A DNA stretch of 64,000 bases from NCBI RefSeq assembly GCF_004217185.1, contig NZ_SHKL01000001.1, positions 3,780,001 to 3,844,000 of the forward strand, written 5' to 3'. The position numbers were made by a program, and so were the translations under genes. Under the pieces are notes generated by a model, which did not search any database, was not told where the DNA came from, and saw only the letters and a list, made by a program, of their open reading frames with translations. The DNA is from Pseudonocardia sediminis. Lineage in GTDB: Bacteria; Actinomycetota; Actinomycetes; Mycobacteriales; Pseudonocardiaceae. Below are positions 32,072-41,979 of this stretch, piece after piece; the stretch's first letter is position 1; each line of letters starts with the position of its first letter.

Positions 32072-33793
32072 TCAGGCGGGGGGTGCGCCGCGCGGCCCCC
32101 GGATCAGCGTCCCGGGAAGGGCGTCGGTCGCCTCGCCGTCGGTGTAGGTCTCCTGCCCCGCGACGACGGTGTGCCGGTAGCCCTCGACGCGCTGCTGCAG
32201 GCGCCACCCGCCGGCCGGAAGGTCCTGGTGCATCTCCGGCGCGCGCAGGCGCATCGCGTCGACGTCGAGCACGTTGAGGTCGGCCCGGTACCCGGGTGCG
32301 AGGACGCCGCGGTCGAGCAGCCCGACCGCGCGGGCGGTGTCGCGGGCCTGGCGCTGCACCACGAACGGCAGGTCCAGGCGAGCGCCGTCACGGTCGCGGG
32401 TCCAGTGCTGGACGAGCGTCGACGGGAAGCTGCCGTCGCAGATCGTGCCGACGTGCGCGCCGCCGTCGGACAGGCCCGGCAGCGTATGCGGGTGCACCAG
32501 CATCTCGTGCAGGTCGTCGAGGTTGCCGTGGGCGTAGTTCGCGAACGTCACGTACAGCATCCCGCCGGCCGCGACGACGTCGTAGGCGATCTCGGCGGGC
32601 TCCACCCCGGCCCGGGCGGCACGGGCGGCGATCGCCTGCTCGGGCGAGGGCTCGTACTCCGGCGGGTCCCCGAGGGCGTACATCATGTGGAACTTGTGGA
32701 TCATGTGCCCGCCGAGGCGGCTGCGGTCCTTGTCCCGGTTCTGCGCGGCCAGCACCTCGGAGCGCACGGCCGGGTCGGCCATCCGCGTGGCCTGCTCGGC
32801 TGGCGGGAGGTCACCGACGAGGCGCTGCCAGACCGGGTTCGTCATGAACGGGTTGAGGGTGTTGCGCAGCCCCATCAGCATCCCGACCGGACGCGCGGCG
32901 ACCTGCCCGCGGATCTCCAGCCCGTCCGCCCACGCCTTCTCCATCAGCTCCAGCAGGAGCTTGTGGCGCTGCGGGTCCTCCGGGAACTGGACCAGCGAGA
33001 ACGACAGCGGGCGCCCGGACGCGGCCACCATCCGTCGCAGCAGCGCGAACTCCGCCTCCGGTTCCGGGAAGTCCGAGACCAGCTGCAGCACCCCGGTGCC
33101 GGTCTCCCCCACCGCGGTGGCGATCGCGACGAGCTCGTCGGCGCCGGCGTCGTAGGACGGGGTCAATTCGCCATCGATGCTGCGGTGGTTGAGCGTCCGG
33201 GAGGTGGAGAACCCCAGCGCGCCGGCCTCGATGCCGGCCTTGGCCAGTGCGGCCATCGCGGCGATCTCGTCGGCGGTGGCGGGTTCGTGGGCGGCGGCCC
33301 GCTCGCCCATCGTGTGCACCCGCAGGGCGGCGTGCGGGACCTGGGTGGCCAGGTCGACGTCGTGCGGGCGCGCCTCCAGCGCGTCCAGGAACTCACCGAA
33401 CGAGCGCCAGTTCCAGGCCAGGCCCTCGTGCAGGGCGACGCCCGGGATGTCCTCGACACCCTCCATGAGCTCGATCAGCCGGTCGCGGTGCTCCGGAGCG
33501 GCCGGGGCGAAGCCGACCCCGCAGTTCCCGGCGACGACGGTGGTCACCCCGTGCCACGACGACGGCTGCAGCCGCGACTCCCAGGTCGCCTGCCCGTCGT
33601 AGTGGGTGTGGATGTCGACGAACCCGGGGGCGACGACCGCGCCCGCCGCGTCGATCTCCCGGCGCCCGGTGCCGGAGACCCTCCCGACTTCGACGATCCG
33701 GTCGCCGTCCACCGCGACGTCCGCGGTGCGGGACGGGCCGCCGTTGCCGTCGATCACGGTGCCGCCACGCACCACCAGGTCGTGTGCCGTCAT
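32072..33793 (-). CDS. D-aminoacylase-like amidohydrolase
   Basis: A 573-residue amidohydrolase-superfamily protein. VVRGGTVIDGNGGPSRTADVAVDGDRIVEVG is the N-terminal beta domain; VDIHTHYDGQATWESRLQPSSWHGVTTVVAGNCGVGFAP contains the HxH metal ligands and the C of N-acyl-D-amino acid deacylases; GALGFSTSR and GTICDGSFPSTLVQHW further support this group. It probably hydrolyses an N-acyl or amide substrate at a zinc centre. AAGGAG is well placed before the ATG. It stands alone between a methyltransferase and an SRPBCC gene. The acyl-amino acid specificity is not provable from sequence. Confidence 0.88.
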   Translation of the reverse strand: MTAHDLVVRGGTVIDGNGGPSRTADVAVDGDRIVEVGRVSGTGRREIDAAGAVVAPGFVDIHTHYDGQATWESRLQPSSWHGVTTVVAGNCGVGFAPAAPEHRDRLIELMEGVEDIPGVALHEGLAWNWRSFGEFLDALEARPHDVDLATQVPHAALRVHTMGERAAAHEPATADEIAAMAALAKAGIEAGALGFSTSRTLNHRSIDGELTPSYDAGADELVAIATAVGETGTGVLQLVSDFPEPEAEFALLRRMVAASGRPLSFSLVQFPEDPQRHKLLLELMEKAWADGLEIRGQVAARPVGMLMGLRNTLNPFMTNPVWQRLVGDLPPAEQATRMADPAVRSEVLAAQNRDKDRSRLGGHMIHKFHMMYALGDPPEYEPSPEQAIAARAARAGVEPAEIAYDVVAAGGMLYVTFANYAHGNLDDLHEMLVHPHTLPGLSDGGAHVGTICDGSFPSTLVQHWTRDRDGARLDLPFVVQRQARDTARAVGLLDRGVLAPGYRADLNVLDVDAMRLRAPEMHQDLPAGGWRLQQRVEGYRHTVVAGQETYTDGEATDALPGTLIRGPRGAPPA

Positions 33794-33905
33794 GGGAGAT
33801 CTCCTTCGATCGCCGTACCGGTCCCTCCTGGCTACCCCACCCGGCTCCGCGACGGAACCGGGAGCGGCCCGGACCCACGGATCGGAGCAGTAAAAGCGGG
33901 ATGAC

Positions 33906-34295
33906 CTAGACGTTCCGTCGCACCAGCATCTCCAGCGACACCCGTGCCAGCGGCAGGTAGCCGACCAGCGCGGCAGCCGGGCCGTCGACGGTCAGCCAGG
34001 TCCGGGTGCCGGTCGCGTCCGGGGCGACCCCGTGGTCGAGCGCCATCGCCAGCGGGCCCAGGGTGACGTCCCAGGACCACGTCCCGGCGTCGGAGTCGAC
34101 GGCGGTGACCGTGAACGAGACCGCGATCCCGAGCGGCCCGCGGACCTTCCCGGTCGTCCCGGTGACGATCTGTTCGTCGGAGGCCTCGACGCCGAGGATG
34201 TAGGGAGCCCAGACCGGCCAGCGGGCCGGGACGGCGTAGCGCTCCCACACCTCGTCGGCGGGCTGCGGGCCGCGGGCGTGCAGGGTGACGCGCAT
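33906..34295 (-). CDS. SRPBCC-family protein
   Basis: A 129-residue protein with MRVTLHARGPQPADEVWERYAVPARWPVWAPYI, the classic START-like opening in which a helix follows the first strand and the tryptophan-rich turn covers the cavity, and WSWDVTLGPLAMALDHGVAP in the mid-sheet. It likely binds a hydrophobic ligand. Function unknown. ATG start; weak ribosome site. Confidence 0.75.
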   Translation of the reverse strand: MRVTLHARGPQPADEVWERYAVPARWPVWAPYILGVEASDEQIVTGTTGKVRGPLGIAVSFTVTAVDSDAGTWSWDVTLGPLAMALDHGVAPDATGTRTWLTVDGPAAALVGYLPLARVSLEMLVRRNV

Positions 34296-34425
34296 CCCGT
34301 GATGATCCGGCCCACGCCGCGACACCGCGCGGTGGCGTGATCGTCGCCGTAGCGTCGGACCTACACCGCCCTCACGCCCAATTCGGGCAGAATCGCCGGT
34401 GCAGATCTCTCGACGAAGGGTGTCC

Positions 34426-35793
34426 ATGCGCTCGCCCCGTTCGCTCCGGCTCGCCGCCGCCGCGCTCACCGCCACCGCGTTCCTGACGGCCTGCACCGGT
34501 CCGACGCCGGTCGACGTGGCCCTCTCCGGTGACGCGGCCCCGGTCGCCGCGGCCGGGTCCGGTCTCGTGCCGACCACGTTGAACGTCCCGGCCGGCATGG
34601 ACGCCTCCCCGCTGGACGAGTCGCACCAGGCGCTGGTGCCGCAGGGCTGGACGATCTCGGTGTTCGCCCGCGTCCCCGAGGCGCGCCTGGCCGTCTGGAC
34701 ACCGGACCGTCAGCTGCTGGTCTCGGTGCCCGACGAGGGCCGGGTCGAGCGCCTGACCCCGGACGGTCGCGGCGGTTCCACGACCGCACCCCTCCTCGAG
34801 GGCCTGAACCAGCCGCACGGCCTGGCGTTCGCCGGATCGACGCTCTACGTCGCCGAGAGCAACCAGGTCAACGCCTACGACTACGCCGGCGGGCAGGTCA
34901 CGAACCGCCGGGTGGTCGCGGCGAACCTGCCCGACTCCAAGAGCGCGGACCTGCGCGGCGCCTACGCGCACGCGCTGAAGAGCGTCGCCGTGGGCCCGGA
35001 CGGCGCGGTGTACGTCTCGGTCGGCTCCACCGGCAACATCTCGGAGGAGGACCTGACGGCGAACCCGCCGCGGGCGTCCATCCTGCGGATCCCGCCGGGT
35101 GGTGGGACCCCCGCCCCGTTCGCGACCGGTGTCCGGAACGGGACCGGTCTGGCCGTCGCCCCGGACGGCGCGGTGTGGACCGCGGTCAACGGCCGCGACA
35201 ACGTGCCCTACCCCTACGACAAGCCCTACGGCAACGGGACCGGGTCCGCCTACGGCCAGGTGATCAAGGACTACGTCACCAACCACCCCGGCGAGCAGCT
35301 GGCGAAGCTGTCGCAGGGCCGCAACCTGGGCTGGCCGTACTGCAACATCGAGCGTGACGCCGACCCCGGCGTCGCCGCCAGCCCGGTGAACCCGTCGAAC
35401 GTGCCCTTCGTCCGCGACGCCGAGACGAACCCGGACGGCGCGAAGCTCGACTGCGCCACGCTGCCGCGGGTGGAGCAGACCTTCGGGGCGCACTCCGCCC
35501 CGCTGGGCCTGTCGTTCGTCGACGGCGGCCTGCCCGGCCCGTACGCCCAGGGCGCCCTGGCCGGCGTGCACGGCTCCTGGAACGCAAGCCCGCCGCGGGC
35601 CCCCGAGGTGTCGTTCTTCCCGTACTCGAACGGCGCACTCGGCCCGCAGCAGACGCTGGTCGGCGGCTTCCAGGCGACCGACGGCTCCCGCTGGGGCCGT
35701 CCGGTCGCCGCGGTCGCCGGCCCCGACGGCGCGGTCTACGTGACCGACGACGACGCCGGCGCCGTCTACCGCCTGGCCCCGCCCGGCCGCTGA
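34426..35793 (+). CDS. Lipoprotein, PQQ-dependent sugar dehydrogenase/sorbosone dehydrogenase-like
   Basis: A 455-residue exported protein. A signal peptide with basic start (MRSPRSLRLAAA) ends in the lipobox FLTAC, so the cysteine near residue 24 is probably lipidated. The remainder is a beta-propeller: GLNQPHGLAFAGSTLYVAESNQV, KSVAVGPDGAVYVSVGS, GVRNGTGLAVAPDG, and GRNLGWPYCN is typical of soluble glucose/sorbosone dehydrogenase relatives. These oxidise sugars with PQQ bound at the propeller centre; whether PQQ is used here is unknown, since no PQQ synthesis genes are in the window. AAGGG precedes the ATG. It is followed by a palindromic terminator. Confidence 0.88.
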   Translation: MRSPRSLRLAAAALTATAFLTACTGPTPVDVALSGDAAPVAAAGSGLVPTTLNVPAGMDASPLDESHQALVPQGWTISVFARVPEARLAVWTPDRQLLVSVPDEGRVERLTPDGRGGSTTAPLLEGLNQPHGLAFAGSTLYVAESNQVNAYDYAGGQVTNRRVVAANLPDSKSADLRGAYAHALKSVAVGPDGAVYVSVGSTGNISEEDLTANPPRASILRIPPGGGTPAPFATGVRNGTGLAVAPDGAVWTAVNGRDNVPYPYDKPYGNGTGSAYGQVIKDYVTNHPGEQLAKLSQGRNLGWPYCNIERDADPGVAASPVNPSNVPFVRDAETNPDGAKLDCATLPRVEQTFGAHSAPLGLSFVDGGLPGPYAQGALAGVHGSWNASPPRAPEVSFFPYSNGALGPQQTLVGGFQATDGSRWGRPVAAVAGPDGAVYVTDDDAGAVYRLAPPGR

Positions 35794-35798
35794 CCCCC

Positions 35799-35838
35799 GT
35801 GCGCGGATATCGCTGCCAGGGCAGCGATATCCGCGCAC
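35799..35838. terminator. Perfect palindrome, copy 2 of the dispersed family
   Basis: Arms GTGCGCGGATATCGCTGCC (35799-35817) and its complement (35820-35838) around AG, identical to the core of the copy at 8995-9040. It lies between the lipoprotein stop and a converging gene, 5 bp from the former and 18 bp from the latter. Confidence 0.75.
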
Positions 35839-35856
35839 GACCGTCGCCGGCGCACG

Positions 35857-36786
35857 TCAACGAGGCGGACGCCCCCAGGTCGGCGGAAGCTGCTCGATCG
35901 AGCTGGGGTAGACCCCGGCCTCGACGATCGCCGCGGCCCACGGCCGCAGGTATCCGAGCAGCTCGTCGAGGTCGTCGCCGAGCGCGTCGAGCAGCGGTTC
36001 CTGCTGAACGTCGGTGGCCGTCTCCAGCGACTCCCGCAGCGAGGCGCCGGCGTCGGTGAACCCGGTCCCGTCGCCGGTCAGCAGCCCGCGGCCGACGAGC
36101 CGGTCCACGCCGTCGGCGATCGCCTGCTCGGTCCAGCCCCGCGTCATCTGGTAGCGGCGCCGCGGCATCCCCGCGTAGACCTCGGTGAGCAGGCCCGCCT
36201 CGACCGGGTCCAGCCCGGCGGCGGTCCAGGCCGCGATGTGGCAGTCGCCGCGGTGCTCGCGCACCATGTCCGCGGCGCGCCACATCTCACCCCACGGGGT
36301 GTCCGGCAGCCCGAGGGCGCGCAGCCCGGCGAACAACGGACGGCCGGTGGCCCGGCCCGCCCGGGCGGCGCGCAGCAGCAGCTCGGTGGCGCGGGTGGGG
36401 TCGTCCCCGCCGAGGATCCGCTCCAGTGCGGCGGTCGCCCCGCGCTCGCGGGCGGCCATGATGTCGGCGTGCGAGGCGGTGGCCCAGCCCCGTTCGGTCT
36501 CCGGGATCACCACGGCGGGGTCGAACACGCCGAACACCGAGACCACGACCTCGCCGGGCACCTGCCCGACGCACCCGGCGCGGCTGCAGAAGTAGCCGGC
36601 GAGGTCGGGCAGCGTCAGGCAGCCGGGCTCGGTCACCCCCGGCCCGAACCCGATCCGCTCGAACTCGGTGTGGACCTCCGGTGCGAAGTAGACGAGCGCG
36701 GCGACCGGCTCGACGGCGGCGTGCAGTGCGCGGGCCCGCCGCGAGAGCACGTCGTCGGGGATCGTCGCGTTGAAGACCCGGGTCAT
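35857..36786 (-). CDS. SCO6745-family protein
   Basis: A 309-residue all-helical protein: ARALHAAVEPVAALVYFAPEVHTEFERIGF opens it, RALGLPDTPWGEMWRAADMVREHRGDCHIAAWTAAGLDPVEAGLLTEVYAG is the most conserved block, and a winged-helix-like end reads MTRGWTEQAIADGVDRLVGRGLL. These features define a conserved actinobacterial family (SCO6745-type) with no known activity; the last part resembles a MarR-type helix-turn-helix. The ATG overlaps the stop of a paralogue upstream by 4 bases. Function unassigned. Confidence 0.8.
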   Translation of the reverse strand: MTRVFNATIPDDVLSRRARALHAAVEPVAALVYFAPEVHTEFERIGFGPGVTEPGCLTLPDLAGYFCSRAGCVGQVPGEVVVSVFGVFDPAVVIPETERGWATASHADIMAARERGATAALERILGGDDPTRATELLLRAARAGRATGRPLFAGLRALGLPDTPWGEMWRAADMVREHRGDCHIAAWTAAGLDPVEAGLLTEVYAGMPRRRYQMTRGWTEQAIADGVDRLVGRGLLTGDGTGFTDAGASLRESLETATDVQQEPLLDALGDDLDELLGYLRPWAAAIVEAGVYPSSIEQLPPTWGRPPR

Positions 36787-37796
36787 CGAGCTCCTCCGGC
36801 GGGGTCGGGGCGGTCGGGTACGCCCGGGAACGGGTGCAGGCCGTGCTCGCGCATCCAGCGCTGGACGTCCGCGGCCAGCGTCGCCTCCTGCGGCGACGAC
36901 GGGTAGTACGCGGCCGCCGAGCGCAGCCACGCGTTCCAGTCCTGCAGGATCGCGACCAGCCGCGGCAGGTCGTCGCCGAGGTCGCGGGCCGGGGCCGTCC
37001 ACAGCGCGTCGGTGGCGCGTTCGACCTGTTCACGGGCGGCGCGCCCGGCGTCGGTGGCGGCGCCGTCGGACCCGATCAGGCCACGGTCGTGCAGCGCGCG
37101 CTCGGCGGCGTCGAGGTCGGCGTCGGTCCAGCCGCGGGTGCGGCTGTAGGTCCGCGGCGGCATCCCGGCCACGCGCTCGGTGAGCACCTGGATCGCGCAT
37201 CCACCGAACCCGGCCGCGGTGAACGCGACGACGTGCCCGTCGCCGCGGTGCTCGCGCAGCCGCTCGGCCAGCCGCCAGGCCCGCCCGATCGGCACGTCCG
37301 GCAGGCCCTGCGCGCAGACCCCGGCGTACATCGGCCGACCGGCGAGCGGCAGGTTCGCCCCCGCCCGTTCCAGCAGCGCGATCGCGTCGTCGACGCCGGC
37401 GGGCCGCTCCCCCAGCACCCGCACCAGCTGTGCCAGCGCGCCCCGGGTGCGCACCGCACCGATCGTCGCGGCGTCGGTGCGCGACCATCCGAGCTCGACC
37501 GAGGCGATCACCGCGGCCGGGGCGAACACCCCGAACGCCGCCGCGACGACGGCACCGTGCACCTGCCCGAGCAACGATCCGCGGCTGGTCATGTAGGCGG
37601 GGCCGTCGGTCATCGCGACGCCGCCCCAGTGCGCGCTTCCCCATGGTTCGTTTACCGGCCCCGGACTCGGGTCGAAGCCCAGCTCCGCGTAGCCGGCGTG
37701 GGCTTCCGGCGCGAAGTAGACCGATCCGACGAACGGCTCCAGCGCGGTGGCCAGGGCCCGTGCCCGGAGGGAGTCGGCGGACGTCGTGTCGGTCAT
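36783..37796 (-). CDS. SCO6745-family protein (paralogue)
   Basis: A 337-residue homologue of the preceding gene: LRARALATALEPFVGSVYFAPEAHAGYAELGF, then GLPDVPIGRAWRLAERLREHRGDGHVVAFTAAGFGGCAIQVLTERVAG and YSRTRGWTDADLDAAERALHDRGLIG match it across the whole length. The two genes form a translationally coupled tandem pair and presumably arose by duplication. The YFAP and EHRGDxH motifs are conserved in both. Possible winged-helix or ligand-sensing function, but this is inference. Confidence 0.8.
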   Translation of the reverse strand: MTDTTSADSLRARALATALEPFVGSVYFAPEAHAGYAELGFDPSPGPVNEPWGSAHWGGVAMTDGPAYMTSRGSLLGQVHGAVVAAAFGVFAPAAVIASVELGWSRTDAATIGAVRTRGALAQLVRVLGERPAGVDDAIALLERAGANLPLAGRPMYAGVCAQGLPDVPIGRAWRLAERLREHRGDGHVVAFTAAGFGGCAIQVLTERVAGMPPRTYSRTRGWTDADLDAAERALHDRGLIGSDGAATDAGRAAREQVERATDALWTAPARDLGDDLPRLVAILQDWNAWLRSAAAYYPSSPQEATLAADVQRWMREHGLHPFPGVPDRPDPAGGAR

Positions 37797-37881
37797 GGAA
37801 GGTCACCCCGTCGTGTCCCCGCGATCCTCCGACGCGCGCCCCCCGTGGCGCAACGCCGGACGATCACGGCGGGGACGGGGG

Positions 37882-38604
37882 TCAGCCGCCCGAGGAGATC
37901 GAGACGTCGCCCGCGTCGCTGGTGATCGTGACCGTGGCTTCCTCGGTGATCGTCGGGTCCGACTCGGCCGCGATCGTGCAGCCGAACGTCGTGCCCGGAC
38001 CACCGACGACGACCTTCGCACCGTCGGCACAGGTCGTCGTGACCGGCACGCCGGCGTTCTTCGTGGCCTCGTCGTCGACGGCCTTCGCCGCGGCCGCCGT
38101 GGAGACGAAGCCCTGGCTGACGATGCCGACGTTGCCGGCGTCGTCCTTCTGCGTGACCAGGTAGGTCAGGTTCTGCCCGTCGACCCCGGCGGTGCAGGTG
38201 AACGTGGCGCCGACCTGGACGTCGACCGAGTCCGGGCACTGCACTCCGGTGGGCGCGACGCCGACCGTCTGCTCGGTCGTCGTGGCGATCTGGGTCTCGA
38301 TGTTGTCCGTCGTCCGTGTCGGCGTCGCCAGTACCACGAACAGCACGGCCGCGATCCCGACCAGGGTGAACACGACGCCGAGGACGATGCCGGCCACCGC
38401 GAGGCCCTTGCCGCCCTCTCCCGTGCGCTTGATCTTCCCGAGCGCGACGAACCCGAGGACCGCCGCGACCGGGGCGACGACGAACGCCAGCACGAGCGAG
38501 AGGATCGCGAGGGTGTTGGTGCCGCGAGGCGGGGGCGGAGGCGTCATGGGGTACCGCGAGCCGCCGGCCGGGCTCGGCATCGTGGGTGGCTGCATCTGCG
38601 TCAT
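37882..38604 (-). CDS. DUF4190/DUF4333 membrane protein
   Basis: A 240-residue protein with a proline-rich cytoplasmic start, two transmembrane helices (TLAILSLVLAFVVAPVAAVLGF and the one around GIVLGVVFTLVGIAAVLFVV) of the DUF4190 type with the GKIKRTGEGGKGLAVAGIVLG loop, and a C-terminal extracellular part with two cysteine pairs (CPDSVDVQVGATFTC and CADGAKVVVGGPGTTFGC), as in DUF4333 domains. Such proteins occur in actinobacterial envelopes; role unknown. The stop lies 85 bp from the start of the preceding SCO6745-type gene. Confidence 0.85.
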   Translation of the reverse strand: MTQMQPPTMPSPAGGSRYPMTPPPPPRGTNTLAILSLVLAFVVAPVAAVLGFVALGKIKRTGEGGKGLAVAGIVLGVVFTLVGIAAVLFVVLATPTRTTDNIETQIATTTEQTVGVAPTGVQCPDSVDVQVGATFTCTAGVDGQNLTYLVTQKDDAGNVGIVSQGFVSTAAAAKAVDDEATKNAGVPVTTTCADGAKVVVGGPGTTFGCTIAAESDPTITEEATVTITSDAGDVSISSGG

Positions 38605-38687
38605 CGGGGGACCTCCGTCCGGGTCGCCACCGCTGTGGTGGCCACCGTTCGGCCGGGAGTCGGCCCGATGATCTTCCCCGTTACGGG

Positions 38688-38704
38688 GTGTCCTTTTGGG
38701 ACAC
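38688..38704. terminator. Short hairpin after the monooxygenase gene
   Basis: GTGTCC (38688-38693) and GGACAC (38699-38704) pair around TTTTG. It lies in the 158-bp gap between the monooxygenase stop and the DUF4190 start, and could be a weak terminator. A 16-bp perfect palindrome, GCGGCCGTACGGCCGC (38745-38760), is also present two bases beyond the monooxygenase stop. Confidence 0.35.
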
Positions 38705-38762
38705 GGGCTCGACGGCGGAAGTTGCGCCGTACGGTCTCGCCGGAGCGGCCGTACGGCCGCGG

Positions 38763-40682
38763 TCAGCCGGAGTGCAGCGGCTCGGTCCGGAAGTCGGCGA
38801 GGTCGGCGTCGTGGGTCATCGCCCAGTAGTCCACGACCCGGTACGGCGAGTTCGCGACGACCCGCCCGGCCGGGTTGCGGTAGTAGGTCGTCATGCCGGG
38901 GTGGGTCCAGACCATCCGCTCGTGCGCGGCGTCGACGTCGTCCACCCAGCGGTCGTGGACCTCCGGGCGGACGTCGACGGCGCCGATCCGCTCCCGGCCC
39001 ATCCGCGCGACGAGGTCGACGATGTAGCGGGCCTGCGCCTCGGCCACGAAGATGAAGCTGCCGCCGGCCCCGGCGTTGGTGTTCGGGCCGTACATCAGGA
39101 ACAGGTTCGGGAAGCCGGGGACGGTGATCCCCAGGTGCGCGGTGGCGTCGTCGGCGCCCCAGACGTCGTGCAGGTCGAGCCCGTCGCGGCCGCGGATTTC
39201 GACGCCGGGCAGGAAGTTCTGCGCGTCGAAGCCGGTGCTCAGTACGAGCACGTCGGCGTCGTAGTGCTCGCCGGCCTCGGTCACGACGCCGGTCGGCGTG
39301 ACCCGCGCGACGGCGTCGGTGACGAGCTCGACGTCGTCGCGGCGCAGGGTGGCGAACCAGCCGTTGTCGAGCAGCATCCGCTTGCCGAACGGCGGGTAGG
39401 CCGGCGTGCACTTCTCGACCAGGTCCGGGCGGCCGTCGAGCTCGGACTCCAGGTAGCGGGTGAAGTAGCGGCGGTGCCCGTCGTTGACGGCGTTGAGCGA
39501 GCGCTCCGGATGCTCCCACTCCGGGTCGGTACGCAGGCTCGGGTGGACGCGGTCGTTGAACACCCACGCGAGCCGGAACCGGTACCAGGGGTGGTAGTAG
39601 GGCACGTGGTGCATCAGCCAGTGCACGTCGCCGCCGACCGGGGCGAAGTACTCGGCGTTCGGGGCGACCCACTGCGGGGAGCGCTGGAACACCGTCAGCT
39701 GCGACGGCCGCCCGGCGATCGCGGGCACCACTTGCATGGCGCTCGCCCCCGTCCCGACGACGGCCACGCGCCGGCCGTGCAGGTCGAGGCCGTCGGGCCA
39801 GTCGGTGGTGTGGAACGCGGGCCCGGCGAACCCGTCGAGCCCGGGCAGGTCCGGGACGACCGGGCGGTTGAACAGCCCGACGGCGCTGACCAGAGCCGTG
39901 CCGGACCACTGCCGCTCCCCCGCCCGCACCGTCCAGCGCCGGGTCGGCTCGTCCCAGACGGCGGAGGAGACCTCGACGCCGAACTCGATGTGCCGGCGGA
40001 GGTCGAAGTGGTCGGCCATGTCGGCGATGTAGCCGGCCATCTCGTCGCGCTTGCCGAAGTGGGTGGACCAGTCGCGGGAGAAGAACGAGAACGAGTACAG
40101 GTAGCTCGGGGTGTCGACGCCGGCGCCCGGGTAGTGGTTCGTCAGCCACACCCCGCCGACGTCGTGCTGACGCTCCAGGATCACGAACGGCACCCCGGCC
40201 CGCTGCAGCCGCACGCCCGCGATCAGGCCGGACACCCCGGCCCCGACGATCACCACCCGCAGGTCGCGCGCCTCGACCTCCGCCGCCGGGACCGGCACCG
40301 GTTCGGCGTCCGGGGCGAAGCCCATGTCCTCGCGCATCAGCCGCTCGTACTCGTCCGGCACCTCCTCCGCGACGGCCGTGCTCAGCATGCGGCGCAACAG
40401 CTCCGGGCGCGGTTCCGGGACCGCCGGCTCCGCCCCGCCGGACCACGCCGTGATCGCCTCGACGGCGGCGGCCCTGAGCTCGGCGGCCGTCGCGGCGTCG
40501 AATCCACCGCCGTCGTGCGGGGACAGACCCGGTGCCTTGGTCGGACGGAACGGGTCGGCCAGCCACCGCTCGTCGCCGGTGAGGTGGAACGTCACCATCG
40601 CCAGGGTCGGGAGGTTCGCCGACTCCACGGCTGTCGTCAGACGCTCGGTGTCGATCGGGCGCTGCGGGACCGGCTCGGGCAC
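38763..40682 (-). CDS. Baeyer-Villiger-type flavin monooxygenase
   Basis: A 639-residue protein. An N-terminal helical extension of about 130 residues precedes the FAD Rossmann motif [21 protein letters not shown]. The fingerprint [12 protein letters not shown] fits FxGxxxHxxxWP, and [18 protein letters not shown] is the NADPH-binding unit. A conserved [15 protein letters not shown] segment precedes the fingerprint. Length and extension match the longer actinobacterial BVMO group. The GTG at 40682 follows GGGGAGGAG at good spacing; an upstream ATG at 40718 is less likely. It is divergent from a CoA transferase. The substrate is probably a ketone. Confidence 0.9.
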   Translation of the reverse strand: MPEPVPQRPIDTERLTTAVESANLPTLAMVTFHLTGDERWLADPFRPTKAPGLSPHDGGGFDAATAAELRAAAVEAITAWSGGAEPAVPEPRPELLRRMLSTAVAEEVPDEYERLMREDMGFAPDAEPVPVPAAEVEARDLRVVIVGAGVSGLIAGVRLQRAGVPFVILERQHDVGGVWLTNHYPGAGVDTPSYLYSFSFFSRDWSTHFGKRDEMAGYIADMADHFDLRRHIEFGVEVSSAVWDEPTRRWTVRAGERQWSGTALVSAVGLFNRPVVPDLPGLDGFAGPAFHTTDWPDGLDLHGRRVAVVGTGASAMQVVPAIAGRPSQLTVFQRSPQWVAPNAEYFAPVGGDVHWLMHHVPYYHPWYRFRLAWVFNDRVHPSLRTDPEWEHPERSLNAVNDGHRRYFTRYLESELDGRPDLVEKCTPAYPPFGKRMLLDNGWFATLRRDDVELVTDAVARVTPTGVVTEAGEHYDADVLVLSTGFDAQNFLPGVEIRGRDGLDLHDVWGADDATAHLGITVPGFPNLFLMYGPNTNAGAGGSFIFVAEAQARYIVDLVARMGRERIGAVDVRPEVHDRWVDDVDAAHERMVWTHPGMTTYYRNPAGRVVANSPYRVVDYWAMTHDADLADFRTEPLHSG

Positions 40683-40839
40683 GCGGAACTCCTCCCCGGC
40701 GGTGCGGCGATCGCGCACCGGCCGCCCCCAGGATGGACGACGCGACGCCCACGCGCGATCAGCCGTGCCTCCGGTTGCGGTGCGGCGCCGCCACCGGACA
40801 CCGTGGGCGGACCTGTCGACGGCGAGGGGCGGAGCACGC

Positions 40840-41979
40840 GTGCACGAGGGAACGACCTACGCCGGGCTGCGGGTCCTGGACTTCTCGGCGGTGATCGCCG
40901 GGCCGATGGCCACGATGATCCTGGCCGACCTCGGCGCGGACGTCGTCAAGGTCGAACGCCTGGGCGGTGAGGACGGGCGACGCCTGCCGCCGTTCCGCGA
41001 CGGCGTCTCCACGGTCTTCAGCGCGTTCAACCGCAACAAGCGCAGCATCGCCCTGGACCTGACGACCGACGAAGGCCGCGAGACCGCGCTGCGGCTCGTC
41101 GACGGCGCCGACGTCCTGGTCGAGGGCTTCCGCCCGGGCAAGCTCGACCGGCTCGGGCTGTCCTGGGAGACGGTCTCGGCGCGCAACCCACGACTGGTCT
41201 ACTGCTCGGTCTCGGCGTGGGGCTCCGGCCCGCTCGGGCACGACCTGCCCGGCTACGACCCGGTGCTGCAGGCGTTCTGCGGGATCATGGACGCCACCGG
41301 CCACCCCGGCGGGCCGTCCGCGCGCGTCCCCGCGTCGCTGATCGACATCACCACCGGCATGTGGGCCGCGACCGCGATCATGGCCGCGCTCGCCCGCCGC
41401 GAGGAGACCGGTCGGGGTGACCGGGTCGAGACCGCCCTGGTCGACGCCGGTTTCCAGCTCATGTGCCACCAGGTGATGAACACCCTGGCCACCGGGAGAC
41501 CCCCGGCGAAGACCGGAGCCGTGACCCCGATGGCGGCCCCCTACGAGACGTTCGCGACGCGCGACGGCGAGATCATGGTCGCCGCCGGCAACGAGGGCAT
41601 CTTCGCCCGGATGTGCGCCGCCCTGGGCGTCCCCGGGCTGCCGGCCGACGTCCGGTTCGGGACCGTCGCCGACCGCGTCGCGAACCGGGACGCCCTGCAC
41701 GCACTGCTCGAGGCCCGGACGCTGGAGCTGGACCGTGCCGAGGCCGAACGACGGCTCGCCGCGGCCGAGGTGCCGGTGTCCGCGGTGAACCCGCTCGACG
41801 TCGCCCTGGCCCAGCCGGTCGCGCAGGAGAGGCGTCTGCTGGTCGACGCCGAGGGAGCCGAGGACCTGCAGCTGATGCGGCTGCCGTTCCTGCCGCCGGA
41901 GATCGCCCTGCGGCGCCCGCCCGGGCCCGGCGAGCACACCGACGAGATCCTGGCCGAGCTGATACGGGAGGAACCCTGA
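40840..41979 (+). CDS. Family III (CaiB/BaiF) CoA transferase
   Basis: A 379-residue protein. [35 protein letters not shown] is the N-terminal signature; D169 in [10 protein letters not shown] aligns with the catalytic aspartate. [15 protein letters not shown] is the late signature. GTG is used as start, with GGGGCGGAG upstream; an upstream in-frame extension lacks coding features. Its stop and the next ATG overlap by one base (TGATG). Combined with the NDMA-type alcohol dehydrogenase, it may convert an acid made from an alcohol/aldehyde to its CoA ester. Confidence 0.88.
   Translation: MHEGTTYAGLRVLDFSAVIAGPMATMILADLGADVVKVERLGGEDGRRLPPFRDGVSTVFSAFNRNKRSIALDLTTDEGRETALRLVDGADVLVEGFRPGKLDRLGLSWETVSARNPRLVYCSVSAWGSGPLGHDLPGYDPVLQAFCGIMDATGHPGGPSARVPASLIDITTGMWAATAIMAALARREETGRGDRVETALVDAGFQLMCHQVMNTLATGRPPAKTGAVTPMAAPYETFATRDGEIMVAAGNEGIFARMCAALGVPGLPADVRFGTVADRVANRDALHALLEARTLELDRAEAERRLAAAEVPVSAVNPLDVALAQPVAQERRLLVDAEGAEDLQLMRLPFLPPEIALRRPPGPGEHTDEILAELIREEP

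Noticed and set aside
38745..38760. 16-bp palindrome GCGGCCGTACGGCCGC as a separate regulatory site
   Set aside because: It is simple GC-rich sequence next to a stop codon with no loop; it may aid termination but I cannot support a separate function.
38605..40752. In-frame extension upstream of the DUF4190/DUF4333 gene making a 956-residue protein
   Set aside because: The upstream part is an out-of-phase reading of the monooxygenase gene. The ATG at 38604 begins the proline-rich membrane protein properly.
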